DNA of 64,000 nt from Paracoccus albus (GCF_027913035.1 NZ_CP115775.1:3202501-3266500), one strand, 5' to 3'. Shown: positions 18,160-27,443, numbered from the stretch's first letter. Notes: generated from the sequence alone by a model not told the origin. Translations and numbers: made by a program.

Positions 18160-18935
18160 CGGCTCGCCCTCCGCCGCAGCAGCAATGTTTCAACGCCTGC
18201 GCCGGTCAGCATGGCAAGAACCGCCGCAATCATCGGCCCCACGCCAGCAGGCAACCACGCCAGGGCGAGCGATACGACAACCGCGACCGTCGCGGCGGCG
18301 ACATGGGCCGGGGTGCGCAGCGCCGGTGCGATCATGGCCAGAAAGGTGATCGGCACGACGAAATCCAGCGGGATGCTTGCCGGTATCGCACGCCCTGCCG
18401 TCGCACCGATAAAGCAGAACAGAATCCACGAACCGCACATCACGACAGCGGTTCCGGCAAAGTAGGACAGGCGCTGTGTCATGCTCAGCCTTGGCGTGTT
18501 CTGGAAATAGTCGATGGAAAGGACATAGGTCTGATCTATCAGCGCATAGGCCACCGCTGCGCGCGACATCTGCGTTGCGCTGCCCAGCCATGGCACCAGC
18601 GAGGCAGAATACATCGCCATCCGAAGGTTCACCGCCACACATGACAGGACCACAAGCCACACCGGCGCATGATCGGTCATCAACTGCACGGCCGTGAACT
18701 GCGATGCGCCCGCCAGCACGAGGACGGTGAAGCCCATCACTTCGGGCAGGTTGAAGCCCGCCTTGGTCGCGACCACCCCGAACAGCAGCCCGAACGGAAT
18801 CATCACCAGCAGGAACGGGGTCGACTGCACAGCACCATGAAGCGCACTTTGCAGCGGGTTGCGGGCCAGTGCCCGCGTGCGTGAGGCTTCTATCGCGGCG
18901 GCGCGGCGATTTGCGCGTTGCTTTGCGTTCTTCAT
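18156..18935 (-). CDS. azlC: AzlC-family branched-chain amino acid exporter, large subunit
   Basis: 259 residues from ATG 'MKNAKQRANRRAAA'; the longer frame upstream has no hydrophobic or coding character. Family motifs: 'PFLLVMIPFGLLFGV', 'LAGASQFTAVQLM', and 'NLRMAMYSASLVPWL' in the third membrane segment, followed by about five more segments. The basic N-terminal tail (about 30 residues) precedes the first helix. Together with AzlD it should form an inner-membrane exporter for leucine, isoleucine and valine or analogues. No Lrp-type regulator is adjacent. Confidence 0.92.
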   Translation of the reverse strand: MKNAKQRANRRAAAIEASRTRALARNPLQSALHGAVQSTPFLLVMIPFGLLFGVVATKAGFNLPEVMGFTVLVLAGASQFTAVQLMTDHAPVWLVVLSCVAVNLRMAMYSASLVPWLGSATQMSRAAVAYALIDQTYVLSIDYFQNTPRLSMTQRLSYFAGTAVVMCGSWILFCFIGATAGRAIPASIPLDFVVPITFLAMIAPALRTPAHVAAATVAVVVSLALAWLPAGVGPMIAAVLAMLTGAGVETLLLRRRASR

Positions 18936-19020
18936 GATGTCAACGGAGGCTGTTATTCGCCGCCACCATATCCGCGTGGCCGGTCGGCGCAACCCCTGCC
19001 GAGGTTGCCGCCCCGACGGA

Positions 19021-19959
19021 CTACTCGGTCTGGCCGAAAAGCCCTGCCGCGCGTGCCAGCAGCATGAATGCCAGTGCCGACCGTGTCTGCGCCATCCACG
19101 CGATCTCATCATCAGCCAATTGCGGCATCAGGCCCGTCACGCTGCGGTCGAAAAGGCGCAGGAAATGGTGGACGGCATCGCGAAAGACATCATCGGCGCG
19201 CATCGCCGTTGTCGCGGCCTCCAGCATGTCAGGATCACGCACGGCACCGACAGCACGCACCGCATTTCCCCGCTGCCCTTCGGCAAAACGGCGCCATGCA
19301 CCAATATCGGCGGCTTCGGCCTCTAGCTCATCGGTGTAGATGCCGCGCTCTGCCAGAAGGGTTATCACATCCTGTGCGCTTCGGATCAGCCGCGCCTGAT
19401 CGGAGTCTTTCAAGGTCTCGCGCAAGGCGGCGATGGCTTCCTGGTCGTCCGGGCCGTCCGGAAAGTTCAGCGCCCGGATCACGGTGGTGGCTGGCAGGTC
19501 TACAGCTTCCGGGGTGTCCAGACCAAGCGAGGTCTGGCGCGGATCACCTGCAGTGGTCCGCGCAATATCATCCGCACGGCGCTGCTGCGGCATGGGCTTT
19601 GGTGGCTGGACGCGCTTCACTGTTGGCGCTTGTGCAGGACGCTCCGCCCGTTGCGGATCGGGTTCGGTATTGCGCGGCAAGCGCGGATCGGCACGGTAGA
19701 AAGAGCCATGCTGCAATTCAGCCCGCAACGCGTCAGCTTCTGCCCGCAGCGCATCGACGGATCGGGCCAGCCCCACCGCCATCCAGATCAGTGCCAGCGG
19801 CATCAGTGCTGCCACCGCAGAGATCCAGCCGGGTGCGCCCGTGCCATCGCCCGATGTCAGCCAGAACACCAAGAGCATCAGCAGCCAGATCGCTGTCAGC
19901 GCCGCGCCGATGACAAGGGCGCGGCCACCCGGGCCGGAAGCGCTGCGCCAGTCAGGCAT
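19021..19959 (-). CDS. Conserved inner-membrane protein of unknown function
   Basis: 312 residues. I do not recognise a named family. Two membrane helices near the N terminus (about 15-35 and 45-65) are followed by a short Ala/Leu/Arg/Glu coiled coil (about 67-85), a Pro/Arg/Gln-rich linker (about 90-150) and a helical C-terminal domain (about 165-312) presumably in the cytosol. The ATG overlaps the greA stop (TGATG), so it is translated with greA. A membrane-tethered cytosolic helical domain beside a transcript cleavage factor has no obvious meaning yet. Confidence 0.75.
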   Translation of the reverse strand: MPDWRSASGPGGRALVIGAALTAIWLLMLLVFWLTSGDGTGAPGWISAVAALMPLALIWMAVGLARSVDALRAEADALRAELQHGSFYRADPRLPRNTEPDPQRAERPAQAPTVKRVQPPKPMPQQRRADDIARTTAGDPRQTSLGLDTPEAVDLPATTVIRALNFPDGPDDQEAIAALRETLKDSDQARLIRSAQDVITLLAERGIYTDELEAEAADIGAWRRFAEGQRGNAVRAVGAVRDPDMLEAATTAMRADDVFRDAVHHFLRLFDRSVTGLMPQLADDEIAWMAQTRSALAFMLLARAAGLFGQTE

Positions 19960-20429
19960 CACTCGAACCGGACCGACAGGATTTCATAGCTGCGTACCCC
20001 GCCCGGCGTCTGTACATCGACGGAATCGCCCTCTTCCTTGCCAATCAGGGCGCGGGCCAGCGGCGAACGCAGGTTCAGCAGCCCTTTTTCAAGGCTTGCT
20101 TCATGCTCCCCGACGATCTGATAGGTCTTTTCCTCATCCGTGTCTTCGTCCAGCAGATCGACCGTGGCACCGAATTTGATCCCGCCCGACAATTTCGAGG
20201 GGTCGATGACTTCGGAGCGCGACAGGACGCCCTCAAGCTCTGTGATGCGGCCTTCGATGAAGCTCTGCTTTTCGCGGGCAGAATGATATTCGGCATTCTC
20301 GGACAGGTCGCCGTGTTCGCGCGCTTCGGAAATAGCGGCGATGATGGCGGGGCGTTCCTTTCCCTTGAGTTCACGCAGCTCTGCATCAAGCTTATTGTAG
20401 CCGGCGCGGGTCATGGGGATCTTTTCCAT
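19959..20429 (-). CDS. greA: Transcription elongation factor GreA
   Basis: 156 residues from ATG '[22 protein letters not shown]'. This start has AGGA 6 nt upstream; an ATG two codons earlier would sit directly on that site. The N-terminal coiled coil (about 10-75) has the acidic tip Asp/Glu in '[17 protein letters not shown]' that reaches the RNA polymerase active site and stimulates cleavage of backtracked RNA; the FKBP-like globular domain follows ('[19 protein letters not shown]'). A stable hairpin lies in its leader (20488-20515). Confidence 0.96.
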   Translation of the reverse strand: MEKIPMTRAGYNKLDAELRELKGKERPAIIAAISEAREHGDLSENAEYHSAREKQSFIEGRITELEGVLSRSEVIDPSKLSGGIKFGATVDLLDEDTDEEKTYQIVGEHEASLEKGLLNLRSPLARALIGKEEGDSVDVQTPGGVRSYEILSVRFE

Positions 20430-20735
20430 CGTCATTCCTGTATCTGCATGGCTGCGCGGCCCTTCCGCGCTTCTTGAATTTAGACAACGCCCCCGCCAAA
20501 CAAATGGCAGGGGCGCGATTCCGTTGTCCCAAGCGTTCCCTGATCCGTGCCCATATTGCAAGTGAAACACTCGTTATGCGGCAATGGATCGCTGAAATCG
20601 CCGCAACTTCATGCCAAGTTCGATAAAAACGCCTTAAGATTGCGCTAACGTTGCAGCAGGTTCGCCGCGTAACGATTGCCGTGTGGGCCAGCAGCGTCTA
20701 GGAACGTTCAAACAGCTGCGAGCAGGAGGCCAGCA
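20430..20735. other. 306-bp divergent spacer with a hairpin in the greA leader
   Basis: This gap lies between greA (left-going) and the ETF-QO gene (right-going) and must hold both promoters, but I cannot place -35/-10 boxes with confidence. The one clear structure is an inverted repeat at 20488-20515: 11-bp arms CGCCCCCGCCA and TGGCAGGGGCG around a 6-nt loop. On the greA transcript strand the single mismatch becomes a G-U wobble, so the hairpin fits greA mRNA better than the other direction. No T-run follows it. The AT-richer stretch 20565-20650 may carry the ETF-QO promoter. Confidence 0.5.
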
Positions 20736-22394
20736 ATGAACGACGAGAAAACCGCCCCCGACCGTGAGTCGATGGATTTTGACGTTGTTATTGTTGGCGG
20801 CGGTCCTGCGGGCTTGTCTGCGGCGATCCGGCTGAAGCAGATTGATGCTGATCTGAATGTCGTTGTGCTGGAGAAGGGTTCCGAGATCGGGGCGCATATC
20901 CTTTCGGGGGCGGTTCTGGATGTCTCCGGCCTCGATGCGCTGATCCCGGATTGGCAGGACAAAGGAGCGCCGGTCAGCCAGGAGGTGACGCAGGATAACT
21001 TCTATATCCTGGGCGAGCAGGGGCAGATGCGGGTGCCGAACTGGCCGATGCCGCCTCTGATGAGCAATCATGGCAAATATATCGTCTCGATGGGCAATGT
21101 GACCCGCTGGATGGCCGAGCAGGCCGAGGCGATGGGGGTCGAGGTGTTTCCGGGCATGGCCTGTTCGGCGCTTGTCATGGATGGCGATCGGGTGGCGGGC
21201 GTCATCGCGGGCGAGATGGGTCTGAATGCCGACGGCACGCCGGGGCCGCAATACGAACCGGGGATGGAACTGCGCGGCAAATATGTGATGCTGGCCGAAG
21301 GGGTGCGGGGATCTCTGTCGAAAGAGGTGATCGCGAAATACAACCTCTCTGACGGGCATGATCCCCAGAAATTCGGCCTCGGCATGAAAGAGATCTGGGA
21401 GGTCGATCCGGCCAAGTTCAAAGCCGGGACCGTGACCCATACGATGGGCTGGCCGCTTGGCAGGAATGCCGGTGGCGGCAGCTTCATCTATCATTTCGAG
21501 AACAATCAGGTGCTGGTCGGCTTCGTCGTGCATCTGAACTATGCCAACCCCTATCTGTACCCTTATATGGAGTTCCAGCGTTTCAAGCATCACCCGATGG
21601 TGGCCGAACTGCTGGAGGGCGGAAAGCGCGTGGCTTATGGCGCGCGGGCCATCACCGAAGGCGGCTGGCAGTCGATCCCGAAGCTGACCTTCCCCGGCGG
21701 TGTCCTGCTGGGTTGTTCGGCCGGGCTGGTCAATGTGCCGCGCATCAAGGGCAACCATAATGCGATGCTGTCAGGCATTGCGGCGGCCAATGCGGCGGCG
21801 GCGGCGATTGCGGAAGGCCGCGAGGGCGATGAGCTGACCGCTTACGAAGATGACCTGCGCTCTGGCCCGATTGCCAAAGACCTGAAGCCGGTGCGCAACG
21901 TCAAGCCGATCTGGTCACGCATGGGGCTGTGGGCCAGCCTCGCGCTTGGCGGCTTCGATATGTGGGTGGCGAACCTGACCGGCTGGAACCCGCTGGGGAC
22001 GTGGAAGCACGGCAAGACCGATGCCGCTGCGACCGGCAAGGCTGCGGATCACCAGCAGATCGACTATCCCAGGCCCGACGGCAAGCTGTCCTTCGACCGG
22101 CTGACCAATGTCAGCTTCAGCTTCACCAACCATGAAGAAGACCAGCCCTGCCATCTGAAGCTGAAGGATCCCTCGATCCCGATCAGCGTCAACCTGCCGC
22201 AATATGCCGAGCCCGCGCAGCGCTACTGCCCGGCCGGTGTCTATGAGGTGATCGAAGAGGGCGGCGATGCCCGCTTCCAGATCAACTTCCAGAACTGCGT
22301 CCACTGCAAGACCTGCGACATCAAGGACCCCAGCCAGAACATCAACTGGACAACACCGCAAGGCGCAGACGGGCCCAATTACCCGAATATGTGA
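20736..22394 (+). CDS. Electron transfer flavoprotein-ubiquinone oxidoreductase
   Basis: 552 residues. Start at ATG 'MNDEKTAPDRESMDF', with AGGAGGC 6-7 nt upstream. FAD dinucleotide motif 'VVIVGGGPAGLSAAIRL', then 'GAHILSGAVLDVSGLDALIP'; the quinone/membrane surface region is mid-protein. The C-terminal 4Fe-4S ferredoxin-like domain has an upstream Cys in 'RYCPAGVYEV' and the cluster motif 'NCVHCKTCDIKDP'. It passes electrons from acyl-CoA dehydrogenases through ETF to ubiquinone at the inner membrane, so it serves the acyl-CoA dehydrogenase at 14.3-16.0 kb. A GC-rich hairpin follows at about 22418-22437. Confidence 0.96.
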   Translation: MNDEKTAPDRESMDFDVVIVGGGPAGLSAAIRLKQIDADLNVVVLEKGSEIGAHILSGAVLDVSGLDALIPDWQDKGAPVSQEVTQDNFYILGEQGQMRVPNWPMPPLMSNHGKYIVSMGNVTRWMAEQAEAMGVEVFPGMACSALVMDGDRVAGVIAGEMGLNADGTPGPQYEPGMELRGKYVMLAEGVRGSLSKEVIAKYNLSDGHDPQKFGLGMKEIWEVDPAKFKAGTVTHTMGWPLGRNAGGGSFIYHFENNQVLVGFVVHLNYANPYLYPYMEFQRFKHHPMVAELLEGGKRVAYGARAITEGGWQSIPKLTFPGGVLLGCSAGLVNVPRIKGNHNAMLSGIAAANAAAAAIAEGREGDELTAYEDDLRSGPIAKDLKPVRNVKPIWSRMGLWASLALGGFDMWVANLTGWNPLGTWKHGKTDAAATGKAADHQQIDYPRPDGKLSFDRLTNVSFSFTNHEEDQPCHLKLKDPSIPISVNLPQYAEPAQRYCPAGVYEVIEEGGDARFQINFQNCVHCKTCDIKDPSQNINWTTPQGADGPNYPNM

Positions 22395-22484
22395 TCAGAC
22401 CTGAACGGCGCGGCCCCGGCGCGGCGTTGCCACCGGGGCTTGCCGGCGATAGGGTCGCGGCCAAACCGTAAATCGGACGCGCTG

Positions 22485-24332
22485 ATGAAATTCATTAATC
22501 TAGTGGTTCTCGCCCTTCTGATCGCGCAGCCTGCGGTCGCAGAGCGTTTTGCGCAAGACGCGCGGCCTCCTCTGCCACGCCCCGAACAGCTGACGCAGAA
22601 CGGTGAGGCAGAAGAAACGGCAGAGGACGATACGCCGCCCGCACCGCTGACCCGTGATCTGGCGGGTCCTTATCTGGCGGCGAGGACGGCCGCACTGGAA
22701 AATGAATATGCCTCAGCCGCCGATTATTACCTGCGTGCGCTAAGGCAGGACCCGACATCGGAATACCTTGGTGACAGTGCGCTTGTGGCTCTGCTTGCCG
22801 CAGGGGAGGTCGACCGGGCCGTGGAACTGGCCGAGAATCGCCCGCTGGAGGGCGCAATGTCGTCCAGGCTGGTCGAATTGGTTGAGCGTGCGCGGGCTGC
22901 GGAGAGCCAGGATTGGGCACGATTGCTGGAATTGCTTGATGGAAACAGCGAAGGCAATGACGGCAGCGAACGGCTTCTGGATGGCATGTTGCACGCATGG
23001 GCCCTGCTGGGCGATGGACGGGCCGCCGATGCCGACGCGGCCTTCGAACAGATCCGCCAGATTCAGGGTACGGACAATCTGGTGAACTATCACATGGCGC
23101 TTGCAAAGGCGCTTGTCGGCGATTTCGAGGCGGCGGCCGGCCTGCTGGACAGCGACAATCCCGAACAGAACGTTATGGCTGCCATTGTGCGGGCCCAGGT
23201 GCTGGCCCAGCTTGACCGGCGGGACGAGGCGCTGCAGGTCATGGAGCAGGTCCGTGGCATCGGTATCGACGGCGTCGCCGATGAACTTGCCCGCAAGCTG
23301 GAAGCGGGTGAGCCGGTCGCTTTCGATACCGTGCAGGACCCTCGGGACGGTATCGCGCAGGTTTATCTGACCTTCGCCACGCTGCTGGCAAATGATGTCG
23401 ATCCCAATCCGCTGGCTTTGATCCATGCAAGACTTGCCAGCTATATCGCGCCGGATATGGCTGACGCGCGCCTGATGGTTGCCCAGATGCTGCAAGCACT
23501 GGGCCAGTTCGACGCGGCCGAGGAAGAATTCGACTTGCTGCGGGACAAAGGCCAGCTTCGCCCGACCGCAGAGCTGCTGCGCATCGATGCCCTTGCCCGA
23601 TCCGATCATATGGCCGATGCCGAAAAGGCGGCACTTGCGCTGACCGCTGCACGCCCCGATCTTCCACAGGGCTGGATTGCCCTGGGTGATCTGATGCGCC
23701 AGCAGGAGAAATGGACGCAGGCGGTTCCGGCCTACGACAAGGCGATTGCCCTGATTGATCCGGAAAATCAGCAGGAAATCTGGTTCCCGACCTATGCCCG
23801 CGCCATAGCACTGGAACGTCTTGGCCAATTCGACCGGGCTGAAACCGACCTGAAAGCCGCGTTGGAAATCCAGCCGGACAATCCGCAATTGCTGAATTAT
23901 CTGGGCTATTCCTATGTGGACCGCGGCGAAAATCTGGACGAGGCGCTGCAGTTGATCGAACGCGCGGTCGAGCTGTCGCCGAACGATGGCTATATTCTCG
24001 ATTCGCTCGGCTGGGCAATGTATCGTCTTGGCCGCTATGAAGAGGCGGTCGCCCCGCAGGAACGTGCGGTTGCCGCGATGTCCAGCGATCCGTTGGTGAA
24101 CGATCATCTTGGCGATATCTACTGGATGGTTGATCGTAAGCGAGAGGCTGAAATCCAGTGGAAACGTGCGCTGAGCTTTGAGCCGGAGACCGAGGAACAG
24201 GCAAATCGCATTCGCGCCAAGCTGGATCGTGGCCTCGATGCGGTGCTGGCCGAAGAGGCTGAAAATGGCGGTTCGCTGCCGGTTCCAATGCCCGTCGACA
24301 TACCGACAGAGCCGGCACAACCCTCGGATTGA
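22485..24332 (+). CDS. Exported tetratricopeptide-repeat protein
   Basis: 615 residues from ATG 'MKFINLVVLALLIAQPAVA', a signal peptide cleaved near residue 19. Degenerate helical repeats start near residue 65 ('YLAARTAALENEYASAADYYLRAL'-type helix pairs), and clear TPR units lie at about 400-560: 'QGWIALGDLMRQQEKWTQAV', 'YARAIALERLGQFDRAETDL', 'YLGYSYVDRGENLDEAL', 'DSLGWAMYRLGRYEEAV'. It is expected to be a periplasmic or envelope scaffold; partners unknown. Ends 6 bp before ispE, so they share a transcript. Confidence 0.88.
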   Translation: MKFINLVVLALLIAQPAVAERFAQDARPPLPRPEQLTQNGEAEETAEDDTPPAPLTRDLAGPYLAARTAALENEYASAADYYLRALRQDPTSEYLGDSALVALLAAGEVDRAVELAENRPLEGAMSSRLVELVERARAAESQDWARLLELLDGNSEGNDGSERLLDGMLHAWALLGDGRAADADAAFEQIRQIQGTDNLVNYHMALAKALVGDFEAAAGLLDSDNPEQNVMAAIVRAQVLAQLDRRDEALQVMEQVRGIGIDGVADELARKLEAGEPVAFDTVQDPRDGIAQVYLTFATLLANDVDPNPLALIHARLASYIAPDMADARLMVAQMLQALGQFDAAEEEFDLLRDKGQLRPTAELLRIDALARSDHMADAEKAALALTAARPDLPQGWIALGDLMRQQEKWTQAVPAYDKAIALIDPENQQEIWFPTYARAIALERLGQFDRAETDLKAALEIQPDNPQLLNYLGYSYVDRGENLDEALQLIERAVELSPNDGYILDSLGWAMYRLGRYEEAVAPQERAVAAMSSDPLVNDHLGDIYWMVDRKREAEIQWKRALSFEPETEEQANRIRAKLDRGLDAVLAEEAENGGSLPVPMPVDIPTEPAQPSD

Positions 24333-24338
24333 TCCGGT

Positions 24339-25166
24339 ATGGAAATCACCGAATTTGCGCCGGCAAAGTTGAACCTTGCACTGCACATCACGGGGTTGCG
24401 CGAAGACGGCTACCATATGCTGGATTCTCTGGTCGTGTTCGCTGGTACGGGTGATCAGGTGGCCCTTTTGCCGGGGCCGCTTTCGCTGACAATGGACGGG
24501 CCGTTCGCGTCCTGCCTTTCCACCCATGATAATCTTTGCCTGAAAGCAGCACAGATGGCGGGTGCCGATGTTCAGATTGCGCTGACGAAGAACCTGCCGG
24601 TCGCGTCCGGCATCGGCGGCGGGTCCGCAGATGCAGCGGCGGTGCTGCGCGGATTGGGCAGGATGGGTGTCGCCTTGCCATCCCGGCCTGAACAGCTTGG
24701 CGCTGATGTGCCTGTCTGCCTTGCGGGCGTTCCAACGCGCATGCGCGGTGTCGGAGAGATACTCGAACCCCTGCCGCCAATGCCCGACCTGCATCTGGTG
24801 CTGGTCAATCCGCGCCTTGAGGTTTCGACTTCGGACGTGTTCAGGCGCCTTGAGACAAAGGAAAACCCGCCATTGCCCGAACTGCCGGACAGCTTCGATC
24901 TGCATGGGTTGGTTGCCTATCTGACGGGCTGCCGGAATGACCTTCAGGTACCGGCAATATCGCTTTGTCCTGCCATCGCGACGGTTTTACGCGCATTGCA
25001 GGACGAAGGTGCGCTGCTTGCCCGGATGTCAGGCTCTGGTGCGACATGCTTTGGGCTGTTTGAAAGCGCGTCTGCTGCGGGCCTTGCGGCGTATCGGATT
25101 GGCGCGGCTTATGAGGATTGGTGGATCACGGCAACAGGACTCGCGCCTGTGACAGCGGCGGGCTAA
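24339..25166 (+). CDS. ispE: 4-diphosphocytidyl-2-C-methyl-D-erythritol kinase
   Basis: 275 residues, a GHMP kinase of the MEP isoprenoid pathway that phosphorylates CDP-methylerythritol with ATP. Start region 'ITEFAPAKLNLALHITGLR' holds the conserved Lys10; the ATP loop is 'PVASGIGGGSADAAAVL' (about 86-102); the base Asp lies in 'LGADVPVCLAG'; and the C-terminal GHMP motif is 'LARMSGSGATCFGLF'. Directly follows the TPR gene and precedes pdxJ by 24 bp. Confidence 0.95.
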   Translation: MEITEFAPAKLNLALHITGLREDGYHMLDSLVVFAGTGDQVALLPGPLSLTMDGPFASCLSTHDNLCLKAAQMAGADVQIALTKNLPVASGIGGGSADAAAVLRGLGRMGVALPSRPEQLGADVPVCLAGVPTRMRGVGEILEPLPPMPDLHLVLVNPRLEVSTSDVFRRLETKENPPLPELPDSFDLHGLVAYLTGCRNDLQVPAISLCPAIATVLRALQDEGALLARMSGSGATCFGLFESASAAGLAAYRIGAAYEDWWITATGLAPVTAAG

Positions 25167-25190
25167 CCTGACAATGCAGGAGGTGCCAGC

Positions 25191-25925
25191 ATGTTGAGAC
25201 TCGGCGTGAATATTGACCATGTGGCGACGATCAGGAACGCGCGGGGCACGCCTTGGCCGGACCCGCTGCGCGCCGCCAAGCTGGCCGAGGATGCGGGCGC
25301 GGATGGCATTACCGCGCATCTGCGAGAGGACCGGCGCCATATCTCTGACGCTGATATTGATGCGCTGATGGCGGGTCTGCGCCTGCCGCTGAACCTCGAA
25401 ATGGCGGCGACGGCCGAGATGCAGACCATTGCGCTGCGGCACAAACCGCACGCGATCTGCCTTGTGCCGGAAAAGCGGGAAGAGCGCACGACTGAAGGCG
25501 GGCTGGACGTCGCGGGCAACGACAACGCGCTTGGACGCTATATTGAACCGCTGCGCGAGGCGGGTTGCCGCGTCTCGCTGTTCATCGGTCATGAGCCTGC
25601 ACAGATACGCGCGGCAGCCCGGATCGGTGCGGCTGTGGTAGAGTTGCATACCGGCGCCTATTGCGATTTCGACACCGAAGGCCGGATCGCGGAACGCGAT
25701 GCCGAGCTGGCCGGCCTGCAAGAAGGCGCGGCACTGGCCGCAAGTTTGGGGCTGGAGGTTCACGCGGGCCACGGTCTAACCTTCGATACAGTTGGCCCGA
25801 TTGCAGCGATCCCTGAGGTGAAGGAGCTGAATATCGGTCACTTCCTGATTGCGGAATCGGTCTTCATCGGCCTTCCGGAAGCAATCAAGGAGATGCGCCG
25901 CAAAATGAATGAGGCACGAGCATGA
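25191..25925 (+). CDS. pdxJ: Pyridoxine 5'-phosphate synthase
   Basis: 244 residues, a TIM barrel that joins aminoacetone phosphate with deoxyxylulose 5-phosphate. Motifs: 'LGVNIDHVATIRNARG', 'GADGITAHLREDRRHI', 'EMAATAEMQTIAL', 'LVPEKREERTTEGGLDV', and 'LNIGHFLIAESVFIGL' at the phosphate site. AGGAGG lies 6 nt before ATG. The stop overlaps the next ATG (ATGA). Both this enzyme and IspE draw on deoxyxylulose 5-phosphate chemistry, which may explain their pairing. Confidence 0.96.
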   Translation: MLRLGVNIDHVATIRNARGTPWPDPLRAAKLAEDAGADGITAHLREDRRHISDADIDALMAGLRLPLNLEMAATAEMQTIALRHKPHAICLVPEKREERTTEGGLDVAGNDNALGRYIEPLREAGCRVSLFIGHEPAQIRAAARIGAAVVELHTGAYCDFDTEGRIAERDAELAGLQEGAALAASLGLEVHAGHGLTFDTVGPIAAIPEVKELNIGHFLIAESVFIGLPEAIKEMRRKMNEARA

Positions 25926-26383
25926 TCAGATTTTTCCTTGTTTTCCTGATGGTTGCCACGCCATCTTTCGCGCAGAGCGTTGGAGAATGCACCGAAATCG
26001 CATCGGCGCGGAATCTTGCGGAACCGTGGGAGGAGAACACGGCAACTTACGCGAAGGGCGAGGTGCGCGTGGCGCTTATCGACACGATGGAGCCCGCGGC
26101 GGCTGCGGTACATCTGATGGTGATCTCTCCACCACGGAATGAGATCGGGGATCGGCAATGCCGGATGGTGTCTTTGACGCGGCCGGATGGTGGCGGGGCG
26201 ATGGGTTTTTTCAACGTCGATTTTCCCGCGCATGAGGCTGAATATGATCCTGCGCGTGGGCTTGTGTTGAGCGTTCCGATCTCGATCTATCAGCCGGAAA
26301 CCGGCGATGGAGAGCCTGCCGAACTGACCGTGACAATCAACCAGTCGACGGGGGATGTGCAGGCAGAGGTATCCGGTTCGTGA
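25922..26383 (+). CDS. Small exported protein of unknown function
   Basis: 153 residues with a signal peptide ('[17 protein letters not shown]', cleavage near 17-18). The mature part has two cysteines ('GECTEIAS', 'DRQCRMVSL') that could form a disulfide, and beta-rich alternating sequence. I do not recognise a family. It is locked between pdxJ and acpS by 4-bp overlaps at both ends, so it is surely translated, and its exported nature contrasts with its cytosolic neighbours. Confidence 0.8.
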   Translation: MIRFFLVFLMVATPSFAQSVGECTEIASARNLAEPWEENTATYAKGEVRVALIDTMEPAAAAVHLMVISPPRNEIGDRQCRMVSLTRPDGGGAMGFFNVDFPAHEAEYDPARGLVLSVPISIYQPETGDGEPAELTVTINQSTGDVQAEVSGS

Positions 26384-26784
26384 TCCTGGGAATTGGCACG
26401 GATCTTGCGAATATTGAACGTATTCAAGGGGTTCTGGAACGACATGGCGACCGATTCCGGAACCGGGTCTTTACCCCGACAGAGCTTGCCAAGGCCGCGC
26501 GCCGCAAGGACGAGGCGGGCACGCTGGCCAAGCGTTGGGCCGCGAAAGAGGCTTGTTCAAAAGCGCTAGGGACCGGGCTTGCGATGGGGATCGCCTGGAA
26601 GGATATGGCGGTGTCGAACATGCGGACGGGCCAGCCCGTGATGCATCTGACGGGCTGGGCGGCGGAGCGTTTGGCGAAGATGACCCCGGACGGATTTGAG
26701 GCCGTGGTGCATGTCACACTGACCGACGATCACCCCTGGGCGCAGGCTTTCGTGGTGATCGAGGCGCTGCCGTCCGCGGCGTGA
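26380..26784 (+). CDS. acpS: Holo-[acyl-carrier-protein] synthase
   Basis: 134 residues, GTG start overlapping the upstream stop. AcpS transfers 4'-phosphopantetheine from CoA to ACP. Motifs are intact: '[14 protein letters not shown]' (Mg2+ Asp near residue 8), 'FTPTELAKA', and '[15 protein letters not shown]' (Mg2+ Glu). In related genomes lepB, rnc and era usually follow in the same direction; here the strand empties into a repeat array and those genes lie 5-7 kb away on the other strand. Confidence 0.95.
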   Translation: MILGIGTDLANIERIQGVLERHGDRFRNRVFTPTELAKAARRKDEAGTLAKRWAAKEACSKALGTGLAMGIAWKDMAVSNMRTGQPVMHLTGWAAERLAKMTPDGFEAVVHVTLTDDHPWAQAFVVIEALPSAA

Positions 26785-26798
26785 AAACAGCAAAATAT

Positions 26799-26853
26799 TC
26801 CGTCTATAATCCGTCCATAAGCTGTCAATGACCCGTATATAAAGCGTATATAC
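26799..26853. repeat. Array of five degenerate 11-bp direct repeats
   Basis: Five adjacent units of exactly 11 bp: TCCGTCTATAA (26799), TCCGTCCATAA (26810), GCTGTCAATGA (26821), CCCGTATATAA (26832), AGCGTATATAC (26843). The shared core is C-GT-(T/A)ATAA. The stretch is AT-rich against a GC-rich background and lies 15 bp after acpS, between convergent genes. An inverted repeat with 7-bp arms (GCGCCGA/TCGGCGC, 26858-26876) follows at once. The spacing is close to one helical turn, as in phased protein-binding sites. Confidence 0.6.
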
Positions 26854-26921
26854 AGCCGCGCCGACATTTTCGGCGCCGCAATGGCGTTCCCGCAAGGGGC
26901 GCAAAGCACGCCGATCCGGCC

Positions 26922-27443
26922 TTACGACATTCTGGGGGGTGCAAGGTCGGCGCGTGTCAGGTGGTAGAGATTTTCTTTCGGACCGGCTGCCGAGAGGCGC
27001 ATCCCGATCCTTTCCGCCACTTTGACCGACGCGATGTTGCCGGGGTCGATTCGGGCGATGATGTGCGACAAGCCGAAGACCTTGAGGCCGTGTTCCGCGA
27101 CGGCCCGGGCAGCTTCTGTGGCGATGCCTTGGCCCCTTGCGCTGCGGGTGAGGCGCCAGCCGATTTCGACTTCTGGTCCGGTCATGTCCTCGGGGATGAG
27201 CAGGACCCAGCCGAGGAAGTCCGAGGGGCGATGCCGGTGGAAGATGGACCAGTAGCCGAGTCCGGGGCAGTAATCGGCACTGATGCGTTCCGTGACGAAG
27301 GCGCGATGGCGGATCGGGTCGGCCCATGGACCGGGGATGAAGCGCGTCACCTGCGGATCCCGATCCATGGTCAGACATGATTCCAGATCGGCCATGCCGC
27401 GCGGTCGCAGATGCAGCCGGGCGGTGTCCAGATTTGGCAACAT
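26922..27443 (-). CDS. GNAT-family N-acetyltransferase (RimJ/RimL type)
   Basis: 173 residues from ATG 'MLPNLDTARLHLRPRGMAD', the classic opening of the RimJ/RimL acetyltransferase_3 subgroup. Acetyl-CoA binding is by 'ARGQGIATEAARAVAEH' (Q/RxxGxG/A), followed by 'NIASVKVAERIGMRL'. Substrate may be a ribosomal protein N terminus or a small amine; not resolvable here. It sits 7 bp before the rarD gene's end, same strand, so it probably follows rarD in a transcript. Confidence 0.9.
   Translation of the reverse strand: MLPNLDTARLHLRPRGMADLESCLTMDRDPQVTRFIPGPWADPIRHRAFVTERISADYCPGLGYWSIFHRHRPSDFLGWVLLIPEDMTGPEVEIGWRLTRSARGQGIATEAARAVAEHGLKVFGLSHIIARIDPGNIASVKVAERIGMRLSAAGPKENLYHLTRADLAPPRMS

Noticed and set aside
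22740..24905. A 721-codon open frame antisense to the TPR gene and ispE
   Set aside because: It spans two recognisable genes on the other strand and shows no domain features.
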